Positions 33,018 through 42,294 of a stretch of DNA of 64,000 nucleotides are shown one piece after another (position 1 is the stretch's first letter; each line of letters opens with the position of its first letter). The notes beneath the pieces are model-generated. The model searched no databases. It was not told the origin of the DNA and saw only the letters and a program-made list of their open reading frames with translations. The DNA comes from Seinonella peptonophila. GTDB lineage: Bacteria > Bacillota > Bacilli > Thermoactinomycetales > Thermoactinomycetaceae. A program made the translations under genes and the position numbers. The stretch is taken from NCBI RefSeq assembly GCF_900129355.1, contig NZ_FQVL01000003.1, positions 248,001 to 312,000 of the forward strand, read 5' to 3'.

Positions 33018-33509
33018 ATGATAAGTTTTATCGTTGCCTATGATAAAAACCGTGTAATTGGTAAGGGAAACAAATTACCATGGCATTTACCGAGTGACCT
33101 TACTTTTTTTAAAAAAGTAACAACAGGTCATACCATTGTGATGGGTCGGCATACTTATGAATCGATTGGACATGCATTGCCTAATCGACGAAATATTGTT
33201 TTTTCACGGAATGCGGATTTTCACCCTGATGATGCTGAAGTAATGAATGAGAAAGAAGAGATCTTACAAATAGCCGAACAAGAAGAAGTATTCATCATTG
33301 GAGGAGCGCAGCTTTTTCATTTATTTTTACCTGATGTTGTAAATTTATATATCACAAAGATTGATGCTGAATTTGAAGGAGATACATTTTTTCCAGATTG
33401 GGACTTGCCATCTTTTGATCTAATTTGCCAATTAAAAGGTGAAGTTGATAAAGAAAATCCTTATCCGCATACATTTTATATCTACCAAAAATCACTTCCG
33501 CATGGATAA
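33018..33509 (+). CDS. dfrA: Dihydrofolate reductase
   Basis: A 163-residue DHFR. It begins ISFIVAYDKNRVIGKGNKLPWHLPSDL, with the active-site acid Asp27, and has GHTIVMGRHTYESIG and EVFIIGGAQLF (NADPH binding). It reduces dihydrofolate to tetrahydrofolate. No thymidylate synthase gene is next to it. Its 3' end overlaps the convergent methyltransferase gene by 18 bp. Confidence 0.95.
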   Translation: MISFIVAYDKNRVIGKGNKLPWHLPSDLTFFKKVTTGHTIVMGRHTYESIGHALPNRRNIVFSRNADFHPDDAEVMNEKEEILQIAEQEEVFIIGGAQLFHLFLPDVVNLYITKIDAEFEGDTFFPDWDLPSFDLICQLKGEVDKENPYPHTFYIYQKSLPHG

Positions 33510-34004
33510 GGCACGCTCCTCGACAGGCAGTCGGACAAGAAGTAACAGCGCAAGATTAAGGATGGTTATCAATACGGATGTGATATATGCACCAAAAACA
33601 AGCGGCAAACAAAACAATTCAACCCCCACCGCAACATAGTTTGGATGACGGATCCACCGATACGGACCCCTTTTAATCTTTGCATGTTCCGAAATGACCC
33701 AAACCCTTGTACTCCAATATGGCCCTAGGGAATGGATTGCATACCAGCGTAATAACTGAGCAAATAGAAAGAAAATAAATGGAACCAGCCACCACTTTGG
33801 TGGAATCGCACGAAAAAAATAACTTTCTAATCCAATCCCAACAAAAAAAAGAATATGTAATCCAACCAAATATGGATAATGACTTTGCCCCACTTCAAAG
33901 CCACCTTGTCGTTGAATCCAGTCATCATTACGAGCAGCTAAGCGTAATTCCAAAATGCGCTGGATCACGACGGCAATCCAAAGAGTAAAGAGCCAACTAT
34001 TCAT
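33492..34004 (-). CDS. bpsB: Isoprenylcysteine methyltransferase-family membrane protein (BpsB/YpbQ)
   Basis: A 170-residue membrane protein with four or five helices and the ICMT-family C-terminal motif RGPYRWIRHPNYVAV...PVEERAL, where SAM is bound. It lies 47 bp downstream of a type III polyketide synthase gene. In B. subtilis that pair is bpsA-bpsB, where BpsB O-methylates alkylpyrones made by BpsA. The same role is inferred here. Confidence 0.85.
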   Translation of the reverse strand: MNSWLFTLWIAVVIQRILELRLAARNDDWIQRQGGFEVGQSHYPYLVGLHILFFVGIGLESYFFRAIPPKWWLVPFIFFLFAQLLRWYAIHSLGPYWSTRVWVISEHAKIKRGPYRWIRHPNYVAVGVELFCLPLVFGAYITSVLITILNLALLLLVRLPVEERALSMRK

Positions 34005-34050
34005 TGGTTATTCCTCCTCCATTGAACACTCCCTATACCACTCATTTCGC

Positions 34051-35115
34051 TTAAATCCAACGAATTAAGCTTAGCTCCGCACTAAAGCCAGGACCCAAAG
34101 CAGACATCAACCCATAGCTTCCAATCGCATGCTGATGCTTTAATTCTTCGGCAAGTACAAAAAGAACCGTCACCGAAGACATATTTCCATACTTTCTTAA
34201 AATTTCATAAGAGCCAGCTAAAGCTTTTTTATCAATTTGCAAAGCATCTTTATATGCCTGCAATACCTTTGTACCACCAGGATGGGTGATAAAATGCTGA
34301 ATTCCTTCTAACTCTAGACCTTGTTCATGAAGAAATGATGTAATGATCCATTTGATCTTTTGTTGTACAACCGAAGGAATTTGTTTTGAAAAGATGACTT
34401 GTAATCCTTCATCACCTACATCCCACCCCATTAAATCTAATGAATCAGGTAGTAGATGACTCATTGAACCTACAATTTCCGCTGTGGTGTTTCCCTCATG
34501 AGATGATTCCTTTTTTCCTCTGATCAGTACTGCTGCCGCTCCATCTGCAAATAAAGAAGTCGCAACTAGATTACTTTTACTTTGATCTTCATGCCGAAAA
34601 GTTAAGCTACAGCATTCAACTGTTACAAGTAGTACATTTGCTTTGGGAAATGCTTTTGACCATTCAGCGGCTCTTGCCAAACCAACAACACCACCTGCAC
34701 AGCCCAAACCCCAAATCGGCGTTCGTTTTAACTTTGGATTCATCTGTAACCGATTTGCTAGATGCGCATCAATACTAGGAGTTGATAGCCCTGTTGTTGA
34801 TACAAAGATCATATGATCAATCTGATTTGGCATCATTCCCAATGGTTTAAGACAACGGAGGATCGCTTCCTCTCCGAGTTGACAAGCCGCTTTTATATAA
34901 GCATCATTTTTTTCTTTCCATGTATGTTTTTCTTGAAACCAAGCAATAGGTCGACTGAGATGACGAGTGTCAATCCCAGTATGCTCGAAAATCGTTAATA
35001 ATCGGTCTAATTGCTCAATTGAATCTGAAAAGAAGCGATGAGCAAATTTCTTCGCCTCTAATTGTTTGACTAGATACGGCGGAACTGCCGTTCCAACAGA
35101 GAGAATTCTAGGCAT
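34051..35115 (-). CDS. bpsA: Type III polyketide synthase (BpsA/BcsA-like alkylpyrone synthase)
   Basis: A 354-residue chalcone-synthase-fold enzyme. The catalytic Cys139 is in WGLGCAGGVVGLARA, the His in FITHPGGTKVL, and the Asn in KYGNMSSVTVLF. Bacillus homologues extend long-chain acyl-CoA with malonyl-CoA to give triketide pyrones and related lipids. The start is set at 35115 (second of two ATGs, GAGGTG six bases ahead), giving MPRILSVGTAVPPY; the upstream in-frame part is not conserved. Confidence 0.9.
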   Translation of the reverse strand: MPRILSVGTAVPPYLVKQLEAKKFAHRFFSDSIEQLDRLLTIFEHTGIDTRHLSRPIAWFQEKHTWKEKNDAYIKAACQLGEEAILRCLKPLGMMPNQIDHMIFVSTTGLSTPSIDAHLANRLQMNPKLKRTPIWGLGCAGGVVGLARAAEWSKAFPKANVLLVTVECCSLTFRHEDQSKSNLVATSLFADGAAAVLIRGKKESSHEGNTTAEIVGSMSHLLPDSLDLMGWDVGDEGLQVIFSKQIPSVVQQKIKWIITSFLHEQGLELEGIQHFITHPGGTKVLQAYKDALQIDKKALAGSYEILRKYGNMSSVTVLFVLAEELKHQHAIGSYGLMSALGPGFSAELSLIRWI

Positions 35116-35311
35116 CATATGCACCTCATTTATGCGACAGAACTCAAGTGAGAAGTATACTGAACTGATGACGATTGACAACTATGGTATGCAAAAATGA
35201 ACGTTGTCATATGTAAACGAAAAAACAAAGTAGATACCTATCGAACTGGTTTGTTTTAAATTGTTAACCTAGCTCCCTGTTAGCTTTCCCGCATTTGGTT
35301 ATTTCATTCCA

Positions 35312-35899
35312 TTATGGATTCCATGTATCGACTACAACATTTTGATAAATCGATTTCCATTCAGACCGCAACAACTCAAAGATAAGTAGATTTTCGAGCT
35401 GACCTTCTACCTTTTCTGCTTCACGTAACATACCTACTAATTGAAAGCCCAATCGCCGAGGAATAGCCTGACTTTTCAAATTACTCAACGCACAGCGGAT
35501 TTCTACTCGATTCATATCATGTTCTTCAAATAGAAAACGAATCATGTGTAAGACAGAGCGAGTCACGATCCCTCTGCCTTGTAAAGATTCAGACAGCCAA
35601 TATCCAACTTCAGCGCTTTTAGTTGTCCAATCTATGGAATGCGCTCCAATGACTCCGCTCAGCTCTCCCCGATACCAAATACCAAAATGAAATTCTTCCT
35701 CCTTCGCAGCTTTCTTATGAGTATATAAAATAAACTTCCAACAATCTTCTACACAAAGCGTCTCTGCCACCCATAGCAACCACCGACGTAAATGCTTACG
35801 GTTGACCTGAATACATCGAAACAATGTTAAGGCATGGTGAACATCGAGCAGCCGCAATGTGATTTCGTCATCTACTCGATATGTAAGCAACTGACCCAT
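35312..35899 (-). CDS. GNAT acetyltransferase (RimL/YdaF-like)
   Basis: A 195-residue GNAT protein. The acetyl-CoA loop is in LSESLQGRGIVTRSV (QxxGxG/A), with AEVGYWLS before it and NRVEIRCALSNLKSQAIPRRLGF after it, the pattern of ribosomal-protein N-acetyltransferases such as RimL and YdaF. The true target is unknown. It begins 17 bp after the small membrane protein gene on the same strand, so the two are probably cotranscribed. Confidence 0.85.
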   Translation of the reverse strand: MGQLLTYRVDDEITLRLLDVHHALTLFRCIQVNRKHLRRWLLWVAETLCVEDCWKFILYTHKKAAKEEEFHFGIWYRGELSGVIGAHSIDWTTKSAEVGYWLSESLQGRGIVTRSVLHMIRFLFEEHDMNRVEIRCALSNLKSQAIPRRLGFQLVGMLREAEKVEGQLENLLIFELLRSEWKSIYQNVVVDTWNP

Positions 35900-35916
35900 C
35901 AGCTCCCAATATTCTT

Positions 35917-36204
35917 TTAAATTTTTAAAAATCTACCGATCACATAACGAATCGCAAATATTGCAAGAGCGATAAACACATTTGCAAAAAAATAAGACTG
36001 TTCTCCACCGATCAAATAACCGATTACAGCCCATCCAATCGCTCTTATTATAATGCCATACAAATATGTGAAAGTAATTAACCCTATTAAAAATATAACA
36101 GCAAAAGCAATTGACTCTTCCATCATGCCGACAATGCCAGCTATTATAATCGATTCCAAAATCGGCCAAGCGATTCTCCCCAAATTACGCATGCCTTTTA
36201 ACAT
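35917..36204 (-). CDS. Small integral membrane protein
   Basis: A 95-residue protein with three predicted helices and a short basic end (RFLKI). The ATG at 36204 has AAAGGAG 10 bases ahead and is preferred over an earlier one. It is the first gene after the terminator of the secretion operon and precedes the acetyltransferase gene by 17 bp. No family recognised. Confidence 0.6.
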   Translation of the reverse strand: MLKGMRNLGRIAWPILESIIIAGIVGMMEESIAFAVIFLIGLITFTYLYGIIIRAIGWAVIGYLIGGEQSYFFANVFIALAIFAIRYVIGRFLKI

Positions 36205-36250
36205 CTCAAGTTGACTCCTTTCTCCCTTCGTGCATTTTATCAAACAAAGT

Positions 36251-36292
36251 ATGATGGAGGACTTCTAAAGCTCCAGAAGTCGACTCCATCAT
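36251..36292 (-). terminator. Terminator of the secretion operon
   Basis: Arms ATGATGGAG and CTCCATCAT with inner arms GACTTCT/AGAAGTC, then on the minus strand ACTTTGTTTG. It follows the VirD4-like gene by 12 bp and marks the end of the ten-gene operon. Confidence 0.8.
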
Positions 36293-36303
36293 CCGTTATT
36301 TCG

Positions 36304-38946
36304 TCATGCTGAAGACTCTTCTATATCGCCTTCTATTGCCAATTCTGTTGTCTTATCCATATATTCTGCAATCTCGTGATCGAGTTCCTCGATTTCTCTT
36401 GCTTTTGGATCGTTTCGCATCAACTGCATACCCCATTCAAGTCCCCATTGATGCGCTTCTTCAACTTCGACTGTCCGATGATCTGCGATTTCACCCTCAG
36501 GTGTACATACATATGGTGGATGATTAGAAATGACAAAAGTAGTCGCATCACTGCGTTGATTTCTTTTGGAACGAATATAGACAGCAACCGTTCTTTCTGG
36601 CAATTGTTCAAGGAAATCTGTCTTTAAGAAATTCCGTGTTAAATCTTGAACCTCATCGGCCCCTTCTGTCTGTGCACAACTTAATACCATTCCTACATTT
36701 GCTTTAATCGCTTGGAGTAGCTCTCGATCTTCAAATTGATCAATATCGCGTGTGACAAGACCTAACCCCATATCATGCCGGCGATCCTCCAAGAAGATTT
36801 CACGTAATAAGGGTACCTGTACCAAATGTGCTTCCTCAATCATTAACAAGTGGAATTTAGAGCCAAATGCACGTTTCTTGGCGACTAAGTGATATTGGCT
36901 GAGCAAATGTCCGACTGTTACTTTTAGTTCATGCTCTTCCATACCAAATAGATCAATCATCACCAAATGTCCTTCATCCATATATCGACGAATTTCTAAG
37001 CCCATTTCCAACTGAAGAAACATACGTCGCATTGTAGGGTCCTGTAATAATGGATCAATTCGATTTAACAATAAGCCCATTTCTTTTAATTCTGATGGTG
37101 TTACATTTGCCCAAAAGCGCTTTACATAAGGATCTTTTACTTCAGCTAACACCTCTTTGCGGAATCTTGGATTATTGACCATATCATCAATTCCCAAAAT
37201 GGTGTGTTCCTTATTATCCTCTAATAGACCGTGGACAATCATGGTTAATAGCCGTTTTCCGCGTACAACTGACTCACTCTGTCCAGATTTATATAAAATC
37301 ACCTCTGCGACTTGTTCAGCGACTTGGTTTACTGTATAACCTTTTGTCTTGGTAAGGAGATTCAGTCCCAACATATGAGTGGTATCATCTGACAAATTAT
37401 AGTGGTGAATCTTATCTAATGGCAATTCAACACCTTTTTCTACTAATGTTCGTAAACGATTCTCCACAATCGCGATAATTTCTCTCGCTGGGTCTAACAA
37501 GGTAAATCCAGGCGCTGTATCTGGATCTTTCACCCAGTCGTCAATCATAGACTGAATGATTTCCACTGCACAACTCGATTTCCCCATACCATTTGCCCCT
37601 GTTAAAATAAAATGCTTTGACAATTGATCGTAGGGCACACGAACTTCTCGTTGTTCTAATGGATGCTTCATCTGCCCAATCATGACACCACTATCCCATT
37701 CATGAGATTCCAAAGATCGCTGGTTTTTCTTTAAATGGGTGATATATCCTCGTGAATCCTTTGCGTCATCAGAAGGCTCTTGATAAATCCAATGATCAGC
37801 TGGAGGCAAATGAAATAGATTAGCTAACTCCTCTCCTGTCCAGATCATCAACGTAAATGGAATGGGGTAAGGAATTGGATTGTGATCTGCTATAGGATTC
37901 CACCAATCATGCTTCCAAAAATAGACTGCTCCATCATAATTCATCGTTGTCTCAATCGCATTTGCCGTTGAACGGACAATATTCGCTGCATCCTCATGAT
38001 TTGACCAAAGAGATAAGCGAACCTGGAATGTGAGTTCACGACCTGTCACCCGGCGAATCAAACTGATTTTACGCGCTTTTTGTTCAGGGTCTAAATCAGC
38101 CATTTTCTTATCTTTTAGATCATCTAATGCATCCTCAGATCTTTCTTCCAAGGCTTTCCAAGTTGTCGGAGCAAACTGAAGATCAACAATTGTACCTGGT
38201 CGCAGACAATTCAGGATATTACCAAGCTGACTTTCTTTTTTCTGTTCCAAAGAAGCGAGAGGTAAGCCTTTTCTCCGACCACGTGCAAAGCGGAAATGCC
38301 CGCCTGATCCACCTGCTTCAGGTTCAGGGAATTGGTCTGCACGTAAGTCATGTATTTCTGCTGTCGGGTATACACTGCGAATCGTGTCGTAGACACTATT
38401 TCGCTTATCTTTCGGGTAAGATAGGTAAATCCCGATCTCACGGCTATGCTTTGTCATGGCAAAGCGAATGCGAAACCAAGGTGTTCCCCAATTGATCCGT
38501 TGCTGAAGATGTCGAATCATCCCTCCAAAAGTTCGTGTAAGCGTCATCACCTTGTCTACTTCAAGCTTTGTTTGATCAGAAGGGAGAATTCGTAAATACC
38601 TGACATCTGCGGTTGCCTGTTGACGATAGTACCGATAGCGAAAATACTGTACAATGACATACAAAAACGGTGCAGCCACTAAAATCACAATCAACAGCGG
38701 CACAAGACTCCATAAGCTCTCAAAGAAACTACCAATTGAATCAAAAAACTGTGTAATCCCCCCTAAAGCTCCAGTAGAACCTCCTGAACTAGTAGTAGGT
38801 GTTCCTTCCAACTTTTCTCGAACAAATGGGTAAAGTTTTGCTAAGACAACTAACACACCGACGGGAACGATAAAAAACCACAACACCATCCGGGGAATGG
38901 AGGAAAGGTCTTCATCTTTTCCACCCGGTACCTTTAACCAACTCAT
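36304..38946 (-). CDS. VirD4/TraD-like membrane ATPase of the type IV secretion locus
   Basis: An 880-residue protein. Two N-terminal membrane helices (about 20-40 and 80-102) with an external Gly/Ser-rich loop between them are followed by a soluble domain (110-440). The HerA/FtsK-type motor has Walker A GANGMGKSS at about 452 and Walker B LLMIEEAH at about 700, then ATRDIDQF-like GLVTRDIDQF. This layout fits a coupling protein that feeds substrate to the channel. The long N-terminal domain is unusual compared with VirD4 or TcpA. It is the last gene of the operon. No relaxase gene is found in the window. Confidence 0.78.
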   Translation of the reverse strand: MSWLKVPGGKDEDLSSIPRMVLWFFIVPVGVLVVLAKLYPFVREKLEGTPTTSSGGSTGALGGITQFFDSIGSFFESLWSLVPLLIVILVAAPFLYVIVQYFRYRYYRQQATADVRYLRILPSDQTKLEVDKVMTLTRTFGGMIRHLQQRINWGTPWFRIRFAMTKHSREIGIYLSYPKDKRNSVYDTIRSVYPTAEIHDLRADQFPEPEAGGSGGHFRFARGRRKGLPLASLEQKKESQLGNILNCLRPGTIVDLQFAPTTWKALEERSEDALDDLKDKKMADLDPEQKARKISLIRRVTGRELTFQVRLSLWSNHEDAANIVRSTANAIETTMNYDGAVYFWKHDWWNPIADHNPIPYPIPFTLMIWTGEELANLFHLPPADHWIYQEPSDDAKDSRGYITHLKKNQRSLESHEWDSGVMIGQMKHPLEQREVRVPYDQLSKHFILTGANGMGKSSCAVEIIQSMIDDWVKDPDTAPGFTLLDPAREIIAIVENRLRTLVEKGVELPLDKIHHYNLSDDTTHMLGLNLLTKTKGYTVNQVAEQVAEVILYKSGQSESVVRGKRLLTMIVHGLLEDNKEHTILGIDDMVNNPRFRKEVLAEVKDPYVKRFWANVTPSELKEMGLLLNRIDPLLQDPTMRRMFLQLEMGLEIRRYMDEGHLVMIDLFGMEEHELKVTVGHLLSQYHLVAKKRAFGSKFHLLMIEEAHLVQVPLLREIFLEDRRHDMGLGLVTRDIDQFEDRELLQAIKANVGMVLSCAQTEGADEVQDLTRNFLKTDFLEQLPERTVAVYIRSKRNQRSDATTFVISNHPPYVCTPEGEIADHRTVEVEEAHQWGLEWGMQLMRNDPKAREIEELDHEIAEYMDKTTELAIEGDIEESSA

Positions 38947-39016
38947 ATCGTTCCTCCTTTACAAATCATCTTTCAATACTGTTAAAATTCGCCATTTATT
39001 CGGCTATTTCCTTTTG

Positions 39017-39034
39017 AACCGCCAAAAGGCGGGG
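39017..39034 (-). other. Hairpin between operon genes
   Basis: CCGCC-AAAA-GGCGG stem-loop in the 96-bp space between the wall hydrolase gene and the VirD4-like gene. It lacks a T tract, so it may be a weak attenuator or an RNA-processing site that sets the level of the last gene. Confidence 0.5.
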
Positions 39035-39042
39035 AAGACTTA

Positions 39043-40209
39043 CTATTTTTTCTCCCCAGGTTTACATTGATTAGAAATCCAACAAAGTGGGTTAGTAAAT
39101 TGACCATTTACCATGACCTCAAAGTGTAAGTGAGGGCCAGTACTATAACCATCACTTCCTACAGCACCAATCTTCTGACCTTTGGTAACAGCGTCACCTG
39201 CTTTTACAAAGAGTCCATTGGCATACATATGTGCATATCGTGTAACAATGCCACCGCCATGATCAATGGTGATTAAATGTCCATACCCGGATGAAGTACC
39301 TGCTGAAACCACTTTTCCATTATCTGCAGCAAAAATGGGGGTTCCTGCGGGCGCTGCCATATCTAAACCTGTATGCATTTTCCATACATGCTTAATCGGG
39401 TGAAACCGCATGCCATAGGATGAGGTGTTGATCGAACCTTTCGTTGGCATGGCAAACTTCCCTGTTGAAGGCAGTGCAGTACCATTATTTCCTGTAGTAG
39501 GTCCACCAGTTGGCACTGTATTAGCATATTGATGAGCCCGTTGCATGACTAAATTGACATAGTCTTGAGAATGATTATATAGCCAGATCGCTTTTTCCCA
39601 GCTACCACCCTGCTTATAGTTGGCTGCTAAATATTTTGCTGTCGCATGTAATGCGTCCTTTGGGTTATTACGATCTGCTACTCCATCTCCATCTGCATCA
39701 ACCCCATAACCCCCATATTTGGCAATCATCTTTGGATCATTAATAATATTATTCAAACTATCTGGTAAGTCTCCACTTTTCGTGCCTCCTGGATAACTCC
39801 AACCAAGCCATGTCTTATCCATAAATTGTGTATGACCTTGCGCACCTACCATTTTGCCTGTTTTAGGATCAACACTTTTTCCGGTATCGGCACCAAAGCT
39901 TGATTCAACACTATGAATCGCCGCAATAATATTCCAAGGGACACCATATTTTTTTCCTGCTTCAACATATATCGGGTAATATTGTTCTGCTGCTTGTGGA
40001 AATCCTGAAGATTTTTCGATCGCATCTTGGTTTACTCCCGTTGTTTGTTCCTGTTCGGGAATATCAAAACCATCTTCTCCTCCACCTAATAATGTTGTAA
40101 TTCCTGTGACAAGAAACATCATCCCAATAAACGGGGAACATAATAGTAAGATAATTGCAAAGGCACATCCAACCGTTTTATTTGATTTTGCACTATTCGA
40201 AGTCGCCAT
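39043..40209 (-). CDS. Two-domain wall hydrolase: lytic transglycosylase plus M23 peptidase (VirB1/CwlT-like)
   Basis: A 388-residue protein with an N-terminal membrane segment (12-35). A transglycosylase-type domain spans about 65-220 (AAIHSVESSFGADTGK with the likely catalytic Glu, and GAQGHTQFMD). An M23 domain spans 262-375, with zinc motifs HTGLDMAAP and GPHLHFEV. Such bifunctional enzymes (CwlT in ICEBs1, TcpG in pCW3) open the wall for the conjugation channel. The start overlaps the previous gene by 17 bp. Confidence 0.9.
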   Translation of the reverse strand: MATSNSAKSNKTVGCAFAIILLLCSPFIGMMFLVTGITTLLGGGEDGFDIPEQEQTTGVNQDAIEKSSGFPQAAEQYYPIYVEAGKKYGVPWNIIAAIHSVESSFGADTGKSVDPKTGKMVGAQGHTQFMDKTWLGWSYPGGTKSGDLPDSLNNIINDPKMIAKYGGYGVDADGDGVADRNNPKDALHATAKYLAANYKQGGSWEKAIWLYNHSQDYVNLVMQRAHQYANTVPTGGPTTGNNGTALPSTGKFAMPTKGSINTSSYGMRFHPIKHVWKMHTGLDMAAPAGTPIFAADNGKVVSAGTSSGYGHLITIDHGGGIVTRYAHMYANGLFVKAGDAVTKGQKIGAVGSDGYSTGPHLHFEVMVNGQFTNPLCWISNQCKPGEKK

Positions 40210-40777
40210 GGATGTTCATCTCCTTCACCTTCCACTCCCCGCTATCCGATTGATCTAAGATCAATTCATAGTTTTCGCCCATGGCCATTGTTTGGTTTTG
40301 TGAATTATAGCTTGTATATTCCACTTCAACCATACAAGAGACAGTGAGTTCCAGCTGTTGGCAATCGGTTTTTACGATTCGGTTTAATTTTGTACGTACC
40401 CTTTCAGATGTAGGACGTCCCTCTGTCTCCAAGGATGTTTGTTGCAGCAGTGGATTGTCTAGATAAGGACGTACAAGCGTAAACCATTGCTGGAGATTTG
40501 AGTAATCCTTATTGATATAATGCGAAATCATTTTATTGGCTGTTTCCTTTACATTCGTTAGATCTTGATTTGACATTTTTCCTGTTGTTTTATAAGTTTC
40601 TTGTTTTTGCTCAACGTTGGTCTTTTCATTTTGGGCTTTTGGCTCTGGATCTCCAAATCCAAAAAGACCAAAATAGACAAAGATGGCCCGCAAGCCCAAA
40701 AGTACAATGGCAAATACAACAACGATTACTACAATCATCAGGGGGCTGATCCCTTCTCGATTACCTGGCTCTGACAA
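40193..40777 (-). CDS. Membrane-anchored accessory protein of the secretion locus (VirB8-like topology)
   Basis: A 194-residue protein with one N-terminal helix (12-38) and an external domain of about 120 residues containing two Cys (KTDCQQLELTVSCMVEVEY) that may form a disulfide. The size and layout recall VirB8/NTF2-like conjugation proteins, but no sequence family is recognised. The TTG start has AAAGGAGGG 7 bases ahead. It overlaps the wall hydrolase gene by 17 bp, so the two are coupled. Confidence 0.62.
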   Translation of the reverse strand: MSEPGNREGISPLMIVVIVVVFAIVLLGLRAIFVYFGLFGFGDPEPKAQNEKTNVEQKQETYKTTGKMSNQDLTNVKETANKMISHYINKDYSNLQQWFTLVRPYLDNPLLQQTSLETEGRPTSERVRTKLNRIVKTDCQQLELTVSCMVEVEYTSYNSQNQTMAMGENYELILDQSDSGEWKVKEMNIHGDFE

Positions 40778-40819
40778 TCAAATCCCTCCTTTCTTGTCCA
40801 AATGGAGCCTACTCATTGA

Positions 40820-42274
40820 CTAAGAACGCGAGGTAAATTTTTGTATTCGTTGTGCGGTATTTCCTAGGTAACCATCGAGCTTTTTCACTAATGCCCGAAT
40901 ATTACCATCTGCTGACACATTAACTGGTGAACTTAATATGCTAAATAAATCTTTACGTCGCCAAATAATCCCGATCACCAGGATCAATTGCATCGCAATG
41001 GTCCAGATGTAACCAGCTTTATCAGGTGGCGACATTCCATATAAAAATTGAGACATGGTAACCAATACACTGAGAAATACGCCCAATATTAACTTGGTTA
41101 CTTGATAACCCACAAATTTTTTCATCCAGTTCATTGCCACACCTGACCATGCAGGATAGAGTGCCATAAGTAGTGCAAAAGGTGCGTAGAGTGCAAAGAT
41201 CACAAATAAAAATTGGTAAACTAAGATCGCTCCAGCAATGATGAAAAACATAAATCCTAAAATTAGATGTGAAAATCCCAACAGAATAAGCATGCTAAAT
41301 CGCTGATGTATTCCCACATCTTTCATCATGGCATTATCTGTCTCTTTGGCAACAACCTGATTGCGTGCATTGCTTCCTACTTTTGCGTTTAATAGAGCTT
41401 CAATTCTTTCTTTTGTTAATGAATTGTCTTCTTTTGTTTTCCCATATTGTAACATCAAATAAGGCTGATAGATTAACATATTATAAATTTTATCTGCAAC
41501 TGCAAAAGAAGCAACTTCATCTGGATATTTCATTTCATGATTAATGGTACTGTTCAGATCAAGCCCAATACCCATCAACTCTTGGCTTAATCCACTGCTC
41601 AAATCGTTTAAATAACGCATGACGCCACCCGCATTTGCAAAGAAAACCATCGCTAACATCAAAATGAGTAAACTTTTTACCATTGCGCTGATCGCATCGG
41701 TGGTTTTCTTCTGAATCATGCCCATGTATGCGATATAAGCTCCACCACAGATGATGAGCAACATTAAAAAATTACCCCAGAGTCCGGATTGTCCAAAGCC
41801 AGCTCCCGTAAAACCAGCTAATTGTTGGACTGCTTTTTCCACTGCATCAGCAAACCAGCTCACAATATCAAGAGAAAAGCTATTCTCCAAGACTGTGATC
41901 ACTGTGAAGTCCCACATGAGCAACGCTTGCCAAAATAAATTATTAAATCCATGCAAAATCGCATTCCCTTTATTTGACAATTGCATTGTAATATCTGTTA
42001 GCCCTGCTGATTCGGGTACATATTCTAGGTAATAACGACTTGGCTTATATTTACTAAATTTCACATCATAGCCATGACTCTTTGCTTTTTGAATGCGCTC
42101 TTTTGGAAAGATAATACTTAAATCGCTTAGCAAATCGTAACCCTGACCCGATTGAGTTGCACTATTTGTCACAGGTGCAGGGGTAGTAGGCGCAGCATTA
42201 GCGGTACCTACGATCCAATGACATGCTAGGACGATCAAAGCTAGGCAGACCAGTATATATCGTTTTTTTACCAC
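40820..42274 (-). CDS. Polytopic membrane protein of the channel (VirB6/TrbL-like, ConG/TcpH type)
   Basis: A 484-residue protein. Residues 1-28 are a signal peptide (cut near NAA), followed by an external segment (29-120), then seven or so membrane helices, and a basic C-terminal tail (KLDGYLGNTAQRIQKF). The helix-rich part with WMKKFVGYQVTKLILGVFLSVLV resembles the VirB6-like protein of Gram-positive conjugation systems. The GTG start at 42274 has GGGGGGAG upstream and lies 20 bp after virB4. Confidence 0.8.
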   Translation of the reverse strand: MVKKRYILVCLALIVLACHWIVGTANAAPTTPAPVTNSATQSGQGYDLLSDLSIIFPKERIQKAKSHGYDVKFSKYKPSRYYLEYVPESAGLTDITMQLSNKGNAILHGFNNLFWQALLMWDFTVITVLENSFSLDIVSWFADAVEKAVQQLAGFTGAGFGQSGLWGNFLMLLIICGGAYIAYMGMIQKKTTDAISAMVKSLLILMLAMVFFANAGGVMRYLNDLSSGLSQELMGIGLDLNSTINHEMKYPDEVASFAVADKIYNMLIYQPYLMLQYGKTKEDNSLTKERIEALLNAKVGSNARNQVVAKETDNAMMKDVGIHQRFSMLILLGFSHLILGFMFFIIAGAILVYQFLFVIFALYAPFALLMALYPAWSGVAMNWMKKFVGYQVTKLILGVFLSVLVTMSQFLYGMSPPDKAGYIWTIAMQLILVIGIIWRRKDLFSILSSPVNVSADGNIRALVKKLDGYLGNTAQRIQKFTSRS

Positions 42275-42294
42275 GTTTCTTTGCTCCCCCCTCA

